Shown: positions 13,027 to 26,234 of the stretch, in pieces | How positions within the stretch are numbered: position 1 is the stretch's first letter | Layout: each line of letters opens with the position of its first letter | Assembly: GCA_036873135.1 (NCBI GenBank) | Contig: JAPTYO010000007.1 | Span: forward strand, 21,620,763-21,684,762 | Source: Clarkia xantiana subsp. parviflora | Taxonomy: Eukaryota > Streptophyta > Magnoliopsida > Myrtales > Onagraceae | DNA length: 64,000 bases | Direction of reading: 5' to 3' | Made by a program: the position numbers and the translations under genes | Notes under the pieces: generated by a model | Seen by the model: the letters and a program-made list of their open reading frames with translations, nothing else | Told to the model about the DNA's origin: nothing | The model's database searches: none

Positions 13027-13300
13027 TTTAAGAAATTAATAATAGCTTAAGTAACATGCCAGTTACGTGGTCTTAAAAAAAATTAACATATTTAAACTAA
13101 ATGTAAAATTTAGTAATAATAGTAAAGATATGTCTAAAATATAGTACGGAGCAAATCATCAATTATGTAAAAGTATAAGAACTAATTCTAATGTTTTTTC
13201 TTAAAAAATACGTGCAAGATGTAAATACTCCTTAGGAATGAGAACATGATACATTTTTATATTGATATAAAGATGTACGACCAGGAAGACAAGGTAATGA
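13027..13300 (-). repeat. Helitron-like repeat copy, part 2
   Basis: Resumes the repeat interrupted by the CACTA element: AAGTAACATGCCAGTTA here matches AATGTAACATGTCAGTTA at 53639-53656. Its end resembles 9285-9333 and 54500-54548 (CTTTTTATATTGGTATAA-like words). Confidence 0.5.
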
Positions 13301-13974
13301 TACTATAGTATCATATTTCGACCAGTAAGAAGATGAGAGAATATATAAATATTATTATTTTATTCTTTATTAGAGTATTAGACCACCGATTAAGAGAGAG
13401 ATAAATATATTAATTACAAAATATGATATCATAGTCAAATCACGACCACTGACATATCATAAATAGAATTTCACATATAAATGTGGTTAACAAGGACGGA
13501 TTTAGAGTGTTTTAAGCTGGTTGCTGGGACACTGCTTGGCTCGATATTTTATAACACGGATATATGTATGAGAAGTGATACATGTTCCGAACATGTATCA
13601 TGAATTGTTCCGAATGTAGACACAAGGGCATCAGTGGTAATTAACATCACTTTTGAGTCCATTTTACAAGCAGATACATTCGGAATTACTCGGCCTCTAC
13701 ATGTCGGAATCTTTATCATTTATGTATATGTATATTTCTATTAAAACTATTGAAGGAACCCAGTTAAATTATTAAGAGGAATCCAGTTAATAGTTTTTTA
13801 TTTGTAGTCTGTTGGTAGCCAACCAGATTTTTAATATTAGGTCGTAGGTTTGACTCTTAGTTTATTTTATTTTTTTAATTTCACTGCTTTTTCGAAGAGG
13901 TCCTAGGTTCAACTCTCAGTAGCTGCAGTTAATTTTATTTTCTTTTCACTACTTTTTTTGGAGAGGTCCTAGTT
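13301..13974. other. Intergenic DNA, no gene seen
   Basis: AT-rich. The right part (13840-13980) has partly repeated phrases 'gaggtcctaggttcaactctcag' leading into the SINE-like unit. Confidence 0.4.
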
Positions 13975-14183
13975 CAATCTTTCAGCGCCTCATCACTTAA
14001 TCAGAGGTCAGGGGTTCAATCCCCGCTAGTGACCATGAGAATGGAAAATTATTCATGGCCAGCACTTTATCCTTACGGGCTGACCCGGTGCGAGTGAGTA
14101 TTAGTCTAGGTGTGGAGTAAGCATGCAACGGGTGCTGCCTCCTGATGAGGGCCCCCTAGGACCACCCCGCGAAAAAAAAAAAA
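13975..14183 (+). mobile_element. SINE-like element
   Basis: A tRNA-like 5' part with a good RNA polymerase III B box (GGGTTCAATCCCCG near 14010-14023), a GC-rich body, and a 3' A-run after CGCG at 14171-14183. The A box is weak and no target duplication was established. The 60-codon frame starting inside it is not a gene. Confidence 0.5.
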
Positions 14184-15744
14184 AACTCCAATTAATTTTC
14201 TTTTCTTTTTTTACTTCTTTTCTGACTAACTTTTTTCTTAGAAATATGAACTTTTTTTTCACTCAATTTCTTGACACGTCCATTTTTTCCACTTCTTTTC
14301 TAGACTAATTTCTTTTCTAGGAACATCAACTATTTTTTTTCCACTTAATTTTTGACACCTCCATTTTTTTCATATTTTATTACTCTTACATGTTATGAGT
14401 TATTCTGATCTTAATTTTGAGACATTGCTGCTAAAATCCTCATTTGTTAATGAATTTCGGTATTTGAAAATATTGACATATTTGTATCTAATTAAATGTT
14501 AAATCGTATAACATCATTTCGTATTATTGTGCAATTTTTTTATCATTGGATTAAGGGAAAATTTTCAGATGGTCCTCTTACGTTTACAGTAAAATCACTA
14601 TTGGCCAGTTTTTTTTTTAAAACGTGGATTATTGTTATTTTTTCTTAAAATATGTCAGAGTTCGTTAAATATTTTGAAAATAGCATTTTTACATTTAGAG
14701 CTATAAGTTTTAAATCGTTATTTTATATACTAGTAGAGTTCTAGAACTAAATTTATGTTAGTAAAATTTCTCATTTTTTCACAATATATTCCTAAATTTT
14801 TACTTTGTATAGTTTATTCCCTCTTATCATTTTGCTTTGTGAAATTTAATCTATAAGTTTTAAAAAAATTGGACTCTTGGCTCGGTGGCTAGGTCAATTG
14901 AGAGCTAGAATCGATTTGGATATATACTTTTATAGCTCTACATTTAAATAGGGGTATTTTTAAAATATTTAAAATTTTCATTCAGTTATTAATGGAAAAT
15001 ACAATAACTCACGTCTCAGAAAATAAATGACAATAATTTTTATTTTCTAATTTCTGACCCGATTTGACTAAATCTATTTGGTATTAATTATTGTATAAAA
15101 AAATCACGCGGCAGGAACCCACTAAGTTAGGTTGGTTCCTGGATCCAGCACCGGTGGTTAAGTTAATAGAATAACAAGCCAGTGTCTTCTTAGATTGAAT
15201 ACTGAATAGTGATATTTTAAAAATGAAAATGAGGTTCAAGATCTTTTTCTTTTTGACAAAAATAAACATAGGATCGTATTCAAAATGCTAAAAAATGAGG
15301 GCCAGTCTAGCATGTGCACTTTTAGCCCAAAAAGGTGTATATTTGATATGTAAAGCTTATATTCGTTCCCTGGAATTATTATTATTATTATGACTATATC
15401 TTAGCTCCGTCCATATTATATATATATAGATCTAAATCTAAATTTTTTTAAAAATATAATTCTTTAGAATTATATATGTTATGAAAATTGGTAATTTTTG
15501 AATCTATTATACAATTTCTTATTCTAAATACATATTATTTTTCCATGTGGTACACAATAGATAATTCTAAATTTTAAAAAACTGCAAAAAAATTATTTAT
15601 TTATTATTAATTAATATAATATTATATTATTTGAATATTTAAAGATATATTTATTTACTTTCATTTACTAATAATGTTAAGTCTATTCTTAAATATTGTA
15701 ATTAAAGAGTCATAACATATTATATCATACTATGATTTACTATG
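14184..15744. other. AT-rich intergenic DNA
   Basis: Pyrimidine-rich tracts (14180-14350) with an internal repeat of 'aactcc..ttttctttt' phrases, then AT-rich DNA. No gene seen. Confidence 0.4.
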
Positions 15745-16465
15745 CAGTCAAAAACGAGTTTCTAAGTAGAGACGGAAAATGGTAGGTAATGTCGAGTCGT
15801 AAAGACGGAACGTAAAAACGTAAGTTTCTACCTAATGCTAAAATTACATTAGTAATGAAATGTATAAATATACATATATGTAATGATGCAAAAGAGATAC
15901 GAAAATATTCAATATACTCATTAATAGCCTATAACATTTTTTCAATAAAAGATATGGTCCCACCAGTAGTCTCCTCAATCGTCACGGTGAGCAATTGTTG
16001 TGGAATCGTGAGAAGAATCGACGTGTCAATTGTAGTGTAGGCCACTATCTCAATTGATATTTTATTATTTTAGAAACTTAAAAGAGAAAAAGATATTTAT
16101 GGAATCTAATACTCTTGCATATTATTAAATAATTAATGGATATTGAACTTGAATAGAATAAGAATAAGTTTTGAATTAATAAAATATGATTTGACCCACA
16201 AATTACGATCCATGAAAAAAAAACTCTTGTGGGTTTGGTTGATAAATTTTTGTGGGATTGGAATAATTTAGTAGATTTGAGCAATTTTTAGCAAATTAAG
16301 GTAAAAATTCTAGAAACGGGTAGAAACTTACGTTTTTACGACTCTACTCGCGTTTCTACCCGTTTCTACTCAAAAAGTGTTTCTGGTACGTTTTAACTCG
16401 TTTTTTATGGTAAAAACGTAAAAACGTTCGTTTTTACGACTTGGAAACGAGTTTTTAACTACATA
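15745..16465. mobile_element. Non-autonomous inverted-repeat element
   Basis: An exact inverted pair CGTAAAAACGTAAGTTTC (15811-15828, continuing to 15832 with TACC) and its complement at about 16319-16340. Many further copies of TAAAAACG/CGTTTTTA lie at both ends, and the outer ends carry related words (CAAAAACGAGTTTC and GAAACGAGTTTTTAA). No coding capacity. Borders and target duplication are uncertain. Confidence 0.5.
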
Positions 16466-16985
16466 AATGATTTACAAACTTACTTTTTTCATATAAAAAT
16501 AAGTGTGAAGAGTTATAGTTTCCAAAATATATGATATTAGATATTTATAATTTATGCACATTACTATAACATATTAATCGAAAAAATAAGGGGTTGATTA
16601 CTAAATTGCTAGCTCATGTTTGGACACCTGAGTAGATTGCTAGCTGATGTTTGAACATTCGGACAAATTGTTAGTTGAATTTATCTTTTGGGCTACATTG
16701 GAGATACTGAATTTATCTTCTGAATTTAAAATGTTGATATTTATCACTTTTCGACTAATCTTGGCATTTTAAAGAACAAAAACTCATTATTTTCCACTTT
16801 TCCGAAGTATCAAATTGTTACCGGTTTTAATTTATTTGATACTTAAAAACATGTTTTTGTTATATCAATTTTAAGAGAAAAATATGAAAATCGATCGATC
16901 CGATAATACAACACCGAATATCACATATTAAATATTTGGACAACTGTTAGCATTGGAGACTGTTTTTAGGTTTTTTATAACCCAT

Positions 16986-17082
<97 letters not shown>

Positions 17083-18186
17083 AGTGCGAGAAATTCTGGT
17101 AGCTAAAACAAATTCACTGCTTTATATTGCGCCAGATCAGCAACACTAGGTAGATCTAAGAGCACCTCCCTGCAGAAATGGGGGGGATTCGATATTTTTC
17201 TCTGCAGAGGGTTGCTTAATTAATTTAGATCGATGATGACAATGTAATGTAATGTAATGTAGGACCAAATAAGAGGAAACCTTACATTCAATACAGGCAT
17301 CCTAAAATTGGAATTGTTCACCCTGTTTGAGTTTGAGTTTGAGGTGAGGTGGGGATGATGATACGGCCGGCACTTATTGTAGTTGTATTGTACGTAGGGG
17401 ACCAAAATATAATATATATATATCAAATTGAATTATATATTATCTAAATCGTAATTACGTCCAGTTTTTTTTTTTCTTTTGCTGTTGACCTCTTTCGTTT
17501 TTTTTTTCTTCCAGAAATGGCTGCAATGCATGGAGAAATTAGGGTTGATGAAGCTACTATATATCTTAGGGTTCTAAAAGCGTTAGTTTTGCTGCGTTAA
17601 AACTTACAAACCCTATCACTCGTTGATTAATTTGTTACCATTTAGAAAGTTTTCATATGAAAATATCATTTCAAAAAATCATAGTACAATAGAAAAAATT
17701 ATAATTTTTTTATTACGACATATTTATATTCTCTAAACGTTATGGAGTAAGATTTTTCGACGAAACCTAGAAATTGATCACGGATCCTAAATAATATAAT
17801 AGTACAGAGGAGTCAACTATATTTTTGTAGAGATTAAATTAAAAAATATGACGTGAAACTTGATGTGATACCTTCGTTGATTTTGATGTGTTTTAAAACT
17901 TAAATTTATTGAATTCGTCACATATCATTATTTAACTTAATTGACCAAAATTGTAATTATTTATAGATTTTATTGTTGAGAATGCAGAAAAAAAAGCCTA
18001 AAATGTGAATATATACTTTAATATTAAAAAAATCAGTTCGAAGAATTCTGAGAGAGCAAAAAAACATACTTTTTTTGTTGCTAATGAAAAGAATGGGTTA
18101 GTAATGATATCCTTAGCCTCACTTCACTACGCAACGTTTCGACTATTTGTTTATGGTATGGATTTTAATCAACGCATGCAATGTCC
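16466..18186. other. Intergenic DNA with long (TA)n tract
   Basis: (TA)n of about 90 bp at 16990-17075 passing into (TG)n. Otherwise AT-rich with no gene seen. Confidence 0.5.
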
Positions 18187-19504
18187 CGTTAACGCGAGAA
18201 ATTATTAGTTGGACCAAGTCCGCCACATCAGCGTATGGACCAACTAATGAATGAGCGACACGTAATAAATGTATAATAAATCAATAACTTTGAGTAACAT
18301 GTGATTACAACCTATTAATTTCTCATAATTAATCATACTTTATTTTTTTCCTAAAACAATAATTTCTTTTAATAAATAAAAATAATTTTCTAATATACAA
18401 ATATATAACGTGTTTCTACTTTCGTATTTTTTTTTTTCTAAAACACTATTGAACATGGTGAACGCTAGAGGATAAATGTCAATTTGCCCTCTAGGGTTCA
18501 CCATGTCCAATAGGGTTTTAGAAAGAAAAAAAAATACCACAAACTAACACTTGTATTATATTTAGGGTAATAACTAAAAAACTGTCCAAGGTTTACCCTA
18601 TGTTAAAATTAGGTGTCTGAAGTTTAAAATGTTAAAATGGACAGTCCCAAGTTTCATTTTTGTTGAAATTTGGTGTCTTTGTGCGTCTTTTCATCTTCAT
18701 TCCATCATTTTCATCAACCCACCAACCCACTCATAATCAATCACTTTTTACTTTTCACAAAATCGTCAAATTTCACCTAAAAATTGAACATTTAAAAAAA
18801 AGTTTCTAGAAGAGTGGTGTAGAGCCATTTTCCAAGGACAATATAGCGAGATTTACTTGTCCGGATGTGACCAACTTTTTAGGTGACGGTCCCGGCAAGA
18901 TGACGAGAAGGGAGAGTGTATGAGAGCTCGAATTTGACAGACGGTTTCGTCGGAATTGACTTCTCTAAAGTAATCACACCGAGACACCAAATTTCAACAA
19001 AAATGAAACTTGGGACAGTCCATTTTAACATTTCAAACTTCAGACACCTAATTTTAACATAGGGTAAACCTTGGACAGTTTTTTAGTTATTAACCCTTAT
19101 ATTTATATATGAAAAAATATTTTTTTGATATACAAATATAATACGAGTGTCATTAGTTTGTGGTTTTTTTTCTAAAACCCAATTGAACATGGTGAACCCT
19201 ATAGGGCAAATTGACATTTACCCTCTAGGGTTCACCATGTACAATAGTGTTTTAGAAAAATAAAATAAGAAACTAGAGACACGTTATATATTTGTATATT
19301 AGAAAAATATTTTTATTTATTAAAAGAAATTATTGTTTTAAGAAAAAAATGAAGTATGATTAATTAATGAGAAATTAATAGGTTGTAATCACACGTTACT
19401 CAAAGTTATTGATTTATTATACATTTATTATGTGTCACTCATTCATTGATTGGTCCATACGCTGGTGTGGCGGACTGGTCCAACTAATAATTTTTCTGTT
19501 AACG
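18187..19504. mobile_element. Foldback element with ~380-bp arms, split by a MULE
   Basis: Left arm 18187-18564 and right arm 19106-19504 are inverted copies. Shared words, read inward from each end, include GTTAAC, AAATTATTAGTTGGACCA, GCGTATGGACCA, TTACTCAAAGTTATTGATTT-like and TTCACCATGT. Each arm holds a smaller hairpin around GAACATGGTGAAC...GGTTCACCATGT. Removing the inserted MULE and one 9-bp duplicate leaves a foldback of about 780 bp whose arms are almost continuous. No coding capacity. Confidence 0.8.
18565..19096. mobile_element. Mutator-like (MULE) non-autonomous element, copy 1
   Basis: 532 bp with long terminal inverted repeats of over 100 bp, starting GGGTAATAACTAAAAAACTG and ending with the complement. 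They are flanked by a perfect 9-bp duplication TTATATTTA at 18556-18564 and 19097-19105, the size typical of Mutator-like elements. It sits in the centre of the foldback element. A second copy lies in MYB4R1 intron 3; the central block is inverted between the two copies. Confidence 0.9.
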
Positions 19505-19951
19505 TAGCCCAATAGTTTAAGATAGTCAAAATACTGGCTTGTTAAGTTTAATTCTCTATTCACCTCTTTATACACTTAACGCGGTCGGGCGAAACTTAGT
19601 ATTTTAATCGACTCACAGCAAAATATCAGTTCGAAGATAAATACTGTCAAAATCAACGGAGAGGACCACTCACTATATTACTGAAAGAATCCCAAAAAAA
19701 AAAAATATAACAATGGAGATGCTCAGTCTCAATCTCAACATCGACCTAAGCCGACAAATAAGCCCTAAAATATCCCAATCAAACCTTTTGCGCTAGCTTA
19801 TTATTTATTGTCTTTAAAAATGAGTTAGAAAAATAATAGCTTTTTTTTTTTTTGGGCGACAGAAAAGAATAGCCGTTCGATCGGTCGTGGATACTTATTA
19901 GGATTAATTAGTTGATACGTACACAGAGAGTATAAACTAATACATGCATGC

Positions 19952-20011
19952 ATTTGGTTTGGATAGTAAACCACAATTCAATTAATTAGTAGTTTACTAT
20001 CCAAACCAAAT
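19952..20011. repeat. Perfect 20-bp inverted repeat
   Basis: Arms ATTTGGTTTGGATAGTAAAC (19952-19971) and its exact complement (19992-20011), with a 20-nt loop. Short for a typical plant microRNA precursor. It could be a minimal MITE remnant or a small hairpin RNA source. Confidence 0.6.
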
Positions 20012-21903
20012 ACATATACGTATGTATATATTAGGTAACACCCACTTATATAGTGCATTGTTTATTAATTTAGCACACACTCACCTTAAAATAATGCTAT
20101 AACGATCAAATTGTTATTCTTCTTTTTTGCCACGACCAAATTGTTCTTACCGTTTAATAAAGTACGGTACAATAACTTGCAATGTGATTGTGATTTATAT
20201 GATTTTTTTGTTTTGTTTTTGTTCACTTTATAAGTGCGTTACCTATAACATTATTATAACAAACTAAATATTATTACAACCCGTCCATCCAAATATTGTA
20301 TTTATTATACATGTCTTAGTACATATCTTAGTACGGTGTTAATCTAATTCTTAGTTTAATACGTGTTTTGACGAAACGCTGAGAAAAACACCCTCTAAGC
20401 TTTAAAGGCATGGTCGAATTAGGATACTTCATTACCCAACTGATATATACAAAGTATTACAATAATTAAGGCATAATTAAGTACACTTCTGATGTATCAA
20501 ATCCGATTGGATCAGAATCTTTAAACAAGTAGCTAGGGCATAATTATATATATATATATATATATACTCTTGGATATGATCATTTTCTGATTTTTCAACT
20601 ACGTACAAGTCTTGTCGCATGTAGCTAGTCCGATCCCGAGTACCACTCTAATTAAACTATATAGCTTTGGTAAAATGTTCCAATGGGTAAACGTACTTTA
20701 GAGTTTATGTAGGGTCGAAAATGTGAATATTTATAATGTAATAATGAAATCATGAAGGTTTGGTATATATAGCTGGTGGCATAAGCAAGCTGATATCCAG
20801 AGCTCCTCAAATATATGGGACTTAGTTTTGATGTAGCTAGGTTTTGGAATATCGGACACACCTAATACTCAGTCAGTCAGTCATATATATATAATCGTTA
20901 GATGGAGTTATAGCTAGACACACCAGTGGGTCTAGCACCTGACTGCATGCTGAGGCATTATATATATATATATTATATTATATATAATACTCTCCATCTG
21001 CATTAATTTCTATGGTTTGTTCATTAATTACTCCATCTCTAATTTGGAATCAACATATAATTAGATAGGCATTATTGTTATGATCCGGTTTTTGATGAAT
21101 GTATAGTTAGACCTTGCATATATCAAGTAATTAAATATCATGTTTTCATTGTGAAAGGTGTGCATGAGGCCAAATTAAGAGCACAAAAACATGCCCATAT
21201 ATAAGAACTTGAATGTATATTATCTATCATCTGTCGGTCAATCTATCCCATATTCACCCAGAAGCCCTATAGCCAACCATCTCTTCTCTCCACAATTCTC
21301 TGCATGCTGTGTCAGTGTCTATATGAGTGGTTAATTGTTTTCACTATATATAGTATATAACTCTAACATGCAAGAGATATATACATATAGCTTGACCAAG
21401 AATATATGTATGTATGCTGCTGCTGTCACAGTAATACTTCAAATATACTGAAAGTTTTCACTCAAGGAAAGTTGGTTAATTAAGACATACGTATCTTATT
21501 TTCTAATACTGGTATTAGAACACGATCGTTCGAATTCCTAAGGTGCCGTTGAAAAAGTGAAAAAGAAAAGAAAAAAATTGAAACCGCCTAAATGTGTTAA
21601 AATATGGTAAAATTTTTCATATAAAAAAGGCAGAGTGGGCAAGTGAAACTCCATAATTAGGAATACGATAAGTTTGATATAAACTGTTGTTTGTAAATAT
21701 CGATTTTAAGAGGAAATGTCTTTTGTCCTATACCAGCTACAAACAGAGCTTGACCAAAGAAAAGTAGAGAGAGAGAGATTTCGGTCATATATGTACCATA
21801 TATACAATATATAATATATTTGTTGAAGAAGAAACAGCTTGCTAGGTGTTTTTGGTAAACAGTACCTAGGTTGAATACACGATACACTTAATTAATTATT
21901 CAT

Positions 21904-21982
21904 ATTTAATATATACTTGACTTATTATGTGATTCTAATTTTGGAATAATAACCATATAATAAGTCATATATATATTAAATT
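21904..21982. repeat. Imperfect hairpin, AT-rich
   Basis: TTTAATATATACTTGACTTA on the left pairs with TAAGTCATATATATATTAAA on the right, about 27-bp arms around a 26-nt centre. A possible small MITE. Confidence 0.45.
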
Positions 21983-22639
21983 AAATTGCGCGAGTACATC
22001 ATGCAATACATACCTTAAGTGGCGCCGCCAACCAAATTAGTCTTTGTTTTGCCACACAAACAATAGTAACTTATTCTCCTTCCAAAATAATGACAAGAGT
22101 GTCAACTATATATATAAAGGGCTGCATCTACTTTATAGCTATTAATTAATTATTATATATATATATATACTACTAAAAAATAACGTATGTATTTAGTCGG
22201 TATATATACAAAGATAAAAACTTCATTGCTGAGATAAAAACAAGTTTCGTCTGAACTGTTCTTAAGGGAAACAAACATCAAATAAGAAGTGCTCTAAATA
22301 TGGATTAATGATTTAATTGCTAACTTTGCGATAATTTCCATTGAGCTAATTAGATAAACAGAGCAAGTGTCAGTTACATGATGACTTTTAATGTCTCGTT
22401 GGAATTGTAGATGTCAAATTGTAACTATTTCGCTACCTTCCTTTCAATTTACTGTCTAATTCAGTTTTAGGTATACATGAAAAACTCAACATAGCCAAAA
22501 ACATATTTATTTTCTATCCAATTTGACGTAAATTGTAACGTATGTAACAATTTGCTTGAAAATTAAAAGTTGAAGTATCCAATTTTAAAAAATTAAAGTT
22601 TGATTAGTAATTTGAAATTGAGTGAAAGTTTCGATTATT

Positions 22640-22674
22640 AACCCTAAAAAAAATCTATGACTAAGCCCAGCCCA
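22640..22674 (+). promoter_or_regulatory. Telo-box and site II elements upstream of mS41
   Basis: AACCCTAAA at 22640-22648 is followed by two AGCCCA motifs (TGGGCT on the other strand) at 22664-22669 and 22669-22674. Telo-box plus TCP-bound site II is the usual plant promoter pairing for ribosomal and mitochondrial housekeeping genes, which fits the gene that follows. Confidence 0.6.
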
Positions 22675-22890
22675 GCCGAGCCTAACCCAGTCCATGTTCG
22701 TAACTTACTTCTTCTAAGTTCTAACTCTAAACTATGCTTTTGCTTTGCTAGTTTGCTGCTCACTCTAATTTCTCTCTCCTTGCCCGCCAGTCCGCCTCCC
22801 TCCGCTCCGGCCGTTCACCTCAGTCTCAACTTTCTTTTTCTGACTTTGAAGTTTGAACTTGAGCGAATTGAATCAGCAATTGGAGGAAAG

Positions 22891-22992
22891 GTAAGTAGTT
22901 TAATTCTCCTATTGATCTGTATCCTCTGTTTAAGGTTCTCCTACACAATATTCTATATCAATGCTGAGAGAATAACAATCTCACCATACCAG
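22891..22992 (+). other. Probable 5'-UTR intron of the mS41 gene
   Basis: GAGGAAAG^GTAAGTAG donor and CCATACCAG acceptor lie just upstream of the start codon at 23002. A frame that runs through this stretch from upstream is open but ends inside the next intron and is not the product. Confidence 0.5.
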
Positions 22993-23001
22993 ACGACGAC
23001 A

Positions 23002-24604
23002 ATGGCGTTGAGCTTGAGGCACATTATCTTCACCAGGAATGCGATACCAGCCGCTTACAATCCATTCCAGAACCGCCTTGCAGATTCAATTGCTCCTCAC
23101 TTCTCCAGATTGTTCTCCAAACCATCTCAATATGCAGGTACCGACGTTCTTTCTTCAACTCTCGTTCCAGTTGAGCTTCAACTTAGTTCTAATGAGCTTG
23201 CCAACGGTCAATTGATGATTTTGGGTGCATTTGAGCAGTATTATGGTTTGCTGTTTTGGTTTCAATACCTGTATTAGTAATGGAAGGAAATACTCGGGCA
23301 ATGCATTAGATAGATTATTAGGGTTTTCTATTTTGGTTTCAATACCTGTATTAGTAATTCAGTTGCAGAAATAGCTCAGGAAGTTGGAAGAAGTATAATA
23401 TGGCTGCCAGAAGCAGTGAAGCTTAGATAGAACAGTTAGGTAATCAAGTTCTAGTCATAAAAGGACGTAGATGGATCACCTAACTGAACTGAGACTAATA
23501 TATAATTTGAAAAGGCTCAAGCGTCACTGGTGATGGAAACCGAGTTCCACTTCTTTCACCTTCCTCAGTTCTTGATTACTGAAATGCTCACGCAAGTAGT
23601 GTCTTTTCATAATTCATGGGCACACTAGATATATCTTACCTTGTCCGTGAAGCTTTTTCTGTTCATTTGTTGTTTCTCTCAGGTTTTTATATGAGGGCTT
23701 TGCCATTGGCTTGGCTACCCTAGGAAATGCACTAAGCTTCCATCTTCTCTTTTATCAACTGTATCAATATTAGCTTCATAAATATCTGATCAACAAGTGA
23801 CTTTTCTTTGCTCTTTTTAGTTGGGACATTTGGATTTTCCCATGAGCTGCATTGCCCTCAATATGGGTGGTTGCTTTAGCTATCAATCAATCACATTTCT
23901 TTTGTTTTCCATTTTCTTCTTTGCAGTGAAGGTTGGGATACCAGAGTTTTTGCAGGGAATAGGTAAAGGAGTTGAAACCCATGTGGCCAAGCTGGAAACT
24001 GAAATTGGTGACTTCAATAAGCTACTTGTTTCACGCACCCTCAAGCTTAAGAAACTAGGCATCCCCTGCAAGCATGTGAGTAGTATCCTTAACTCAATCA
24101 ACTTTCCTTATATATATAAAAGCTCCTGACTTGATTAGTTTACGCTGCTAATTCCAAACATAACCACCTCAATATATTTGCATTTGATCAAGTTCTTTCT
24201 TTTTTTTGCCAAAAAAAGAAGTTCTTTCTATTTTCCATTCCAAACATTTGGGCAATACAATATAACTTTTCATGTTATTTCATATTTTAAGAATGTGGAG
24301 ATAAGGCTCATGCTAAAAAAAGTACAAGATCAATTAAACTTTCATGGATTAGTGGTTTTGCTAAGTTTTGCTCCATCTTGGCTTGAAAGTATGGTCAATT
24401 TTGTGGTATAGTACCGAATCTAGTTCTGTTGAGCTATTTTCTAATAGAGATTTCATTTAATTCATCAATTCTTTGTATACAAAGCTCGATTTTGATATAA
24501 TTTTTCCGAATTCTTTCGGTCTGCAGAGGAAGTTGATATTGAAGTACTCACACAAGTACAGGCTCGGACTTTGGAGGCCTCGAGCTGAACCCATGAAGGC
24601 TTAA
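23002..24604 (+). CDS. Mitochondrial ribosomal protein mS41-like (IGR motif)
   Basis: Three exons, 23002-23137, 23927-24075 and 24527-24604, join to 120 codons. All introns are GT-AG and phases fit. Residues 1-44 (MALSLRHIIFTRNAIPAAYN...) are rich in Arg, Ser and Ala with few acids, as in a mitochondrial targeting peptide. Residues 50-95 carry the IGR motif region: IPEFLQGIGKGVETHVAKL, then TRTLKLKKLGIPCKH-like sequence with SRTLKLKKLG. The last exon, RKLILKYSHKYRLGLWRP, completes the family pattern and ends at TAA 24602-24604. This small-subunit protein family (FYV4/mS41) helps build the mitoribosome. The promoter has a telo-box and site II motifs. Intron 1 contains a 26-bp direct repeat (23257 and 23332). 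The family call rests on remembered sequence; the splice model is consistent. Confidence 0.85.
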
Positions 24605-26130
24605 CCATTTAGGTGCTTTGGTTGTTTCGGGTTCGGAATTTGAATATTACAGTGTGTCTGTTAGTCCCATTTCTTGGTTTTTTTTCTTCTCTTTTTTGGA
24701 CAAAGTATCAATCAATAATAACCACTCTAAAAAAATGTAGACACTGCCTTGGTGTTTATTAGCTACCTACCATGCTATAATCTATACATCTTCAATCAGT
24801 CTTGGTCTTTCTAAATAGATTATGTTTTCCTTCAATTTAAGATGGGCCTGGAGAAATGCATGAACTGGCCCAAGAAAGTAGCAGACTAAGTTATCATCTT
24901 CCAACTTAATAATATTTAAATATTATAAACCCTAAAAATGATAATAAGCTAACTAAAGAATTTATAAACTTAAATCTGGAAAACATTATAGTTTTTTATG
25001 AAAGAAACTAAATTTATCATACAAATAAAAACTAAGATATTATGAAGATTTAATATAGTGAACAGTAAATATAATTTAACAGTATATTTAGTATACATGT
25101 AGGAAATTTTTTTTTTCTTCTTATAATTGATATATACAAGGTGAAAATATATATATATTGCAATACGATTATAATAATCTAAGTTTAAAATTTGTAAATT
25201 TGAGTCTAGAAAAATTTATAATTTAAGAAAGAAATTAAAATTTATCATACAAATAAAAACTAATATATTAAGAATATTTAATTTTGGAAAATATAAATTT
25301 AATTATAATGAGTATTAAATAAAACATAATTCATAGTATATAGTAGTCATTAATTCGCGTTTTGCGCGATATTCTACTCATATGAAAAAACTTTAGTTAT
25401 AATATCATTGACATGCACAAGCTCATTTTTTAAATTGATATATTAAAAAAAAAATCAAATTATTGTTGATTAATATGTTATAATGGTGTACGTAAACTAA
25501 AAATATATGTCGTAAGGTTTTTATATCTACTTCGCATTAAAGAAATTGTTTGTAAATCAGAAAATATTAATAAATTCATAAAAAAAAATACCTTTGATTA
25601 ATATATTCAATATTAAAAAAAATATTAGAATAAATTAAACAAATCAAATAAATTTTTTTAAATAATAAAATTATAATATTATTTAATAATTGAAAGCTGA
25701 TGTAGCACCATCATTGATTCTGGTACTTATATTAACTTGTTTATCGCTACATATCCCTATTTTTGTTAATCTAGTATAATTAGACATGGTATTTATTCTT
25801 GGGAAAAAAATCTTTGTGGTAACTATTTGTTCATAATTAATTATTTTGTTTATTTTTCCGTTTAGAAAAAAATATTTTGCAATTTCGAATTGACAATATT
25901 ACTTTTTAAATTATTTAAAAAATAGTATCTCCAACCAAATTAACTTGTATAATTTAGTAGGTAAGTTGTATATTGATGGATATGGTTAATCACTAACATT
26001 TTATTTTTACTAAACTTAATTCTTTCTTTGACCACACTATTGAACTTAATTCCTAACAATACTGGGAATGCGTTATAATAAAAATGAATTAATTTGGTCA
26101 TTTGATTATGATTTCCATTTTTAAAAACCC
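24605..26130. other. AT-rich intergenic DNA with a diverged tandem duplication
   Basis: 24956-25090 and 25185-25330 are related copies, both with TTATCATACAAATAAAAACT followed by a GATATT/TATATT and ATTTAAT word. Near 25355 a CGCGTTTTGCGCG hairpin resembles the Helitron-like ends elsewhere in the window. No gene seen. Confidence 0.45.
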
Positions 26131-26234
26131 TAGAGAGATTATATATATCTCATTAGGGATATACAACACCGTATCTTTGAGAGAAAAAGCTTCAATCGTA
26201 TAGGAGACATATTATATATTTATATTGTTGCAAA

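Larger units (their letters stand above)
19505..22639. other. AT-rich intergenic DNA
   Basis: No gene seen. Holds a perfect 20-bp-stem hairpin (19952-20011), an imperfect hairpin (21904-21982), several (TA)n tracts (20544, 20947, 22153) and repeated CAGT tracts at 20868-20884. Confidence 0.45.

Noticed and set aside
22657..23277. A 206-codon single-exon gene overlapping the mS41 start
   Set aside because: It begins without ATG and reads through a probable 5'-UTR intron. The homologous part is only the exon 23002-23137, which then splices to 23927.
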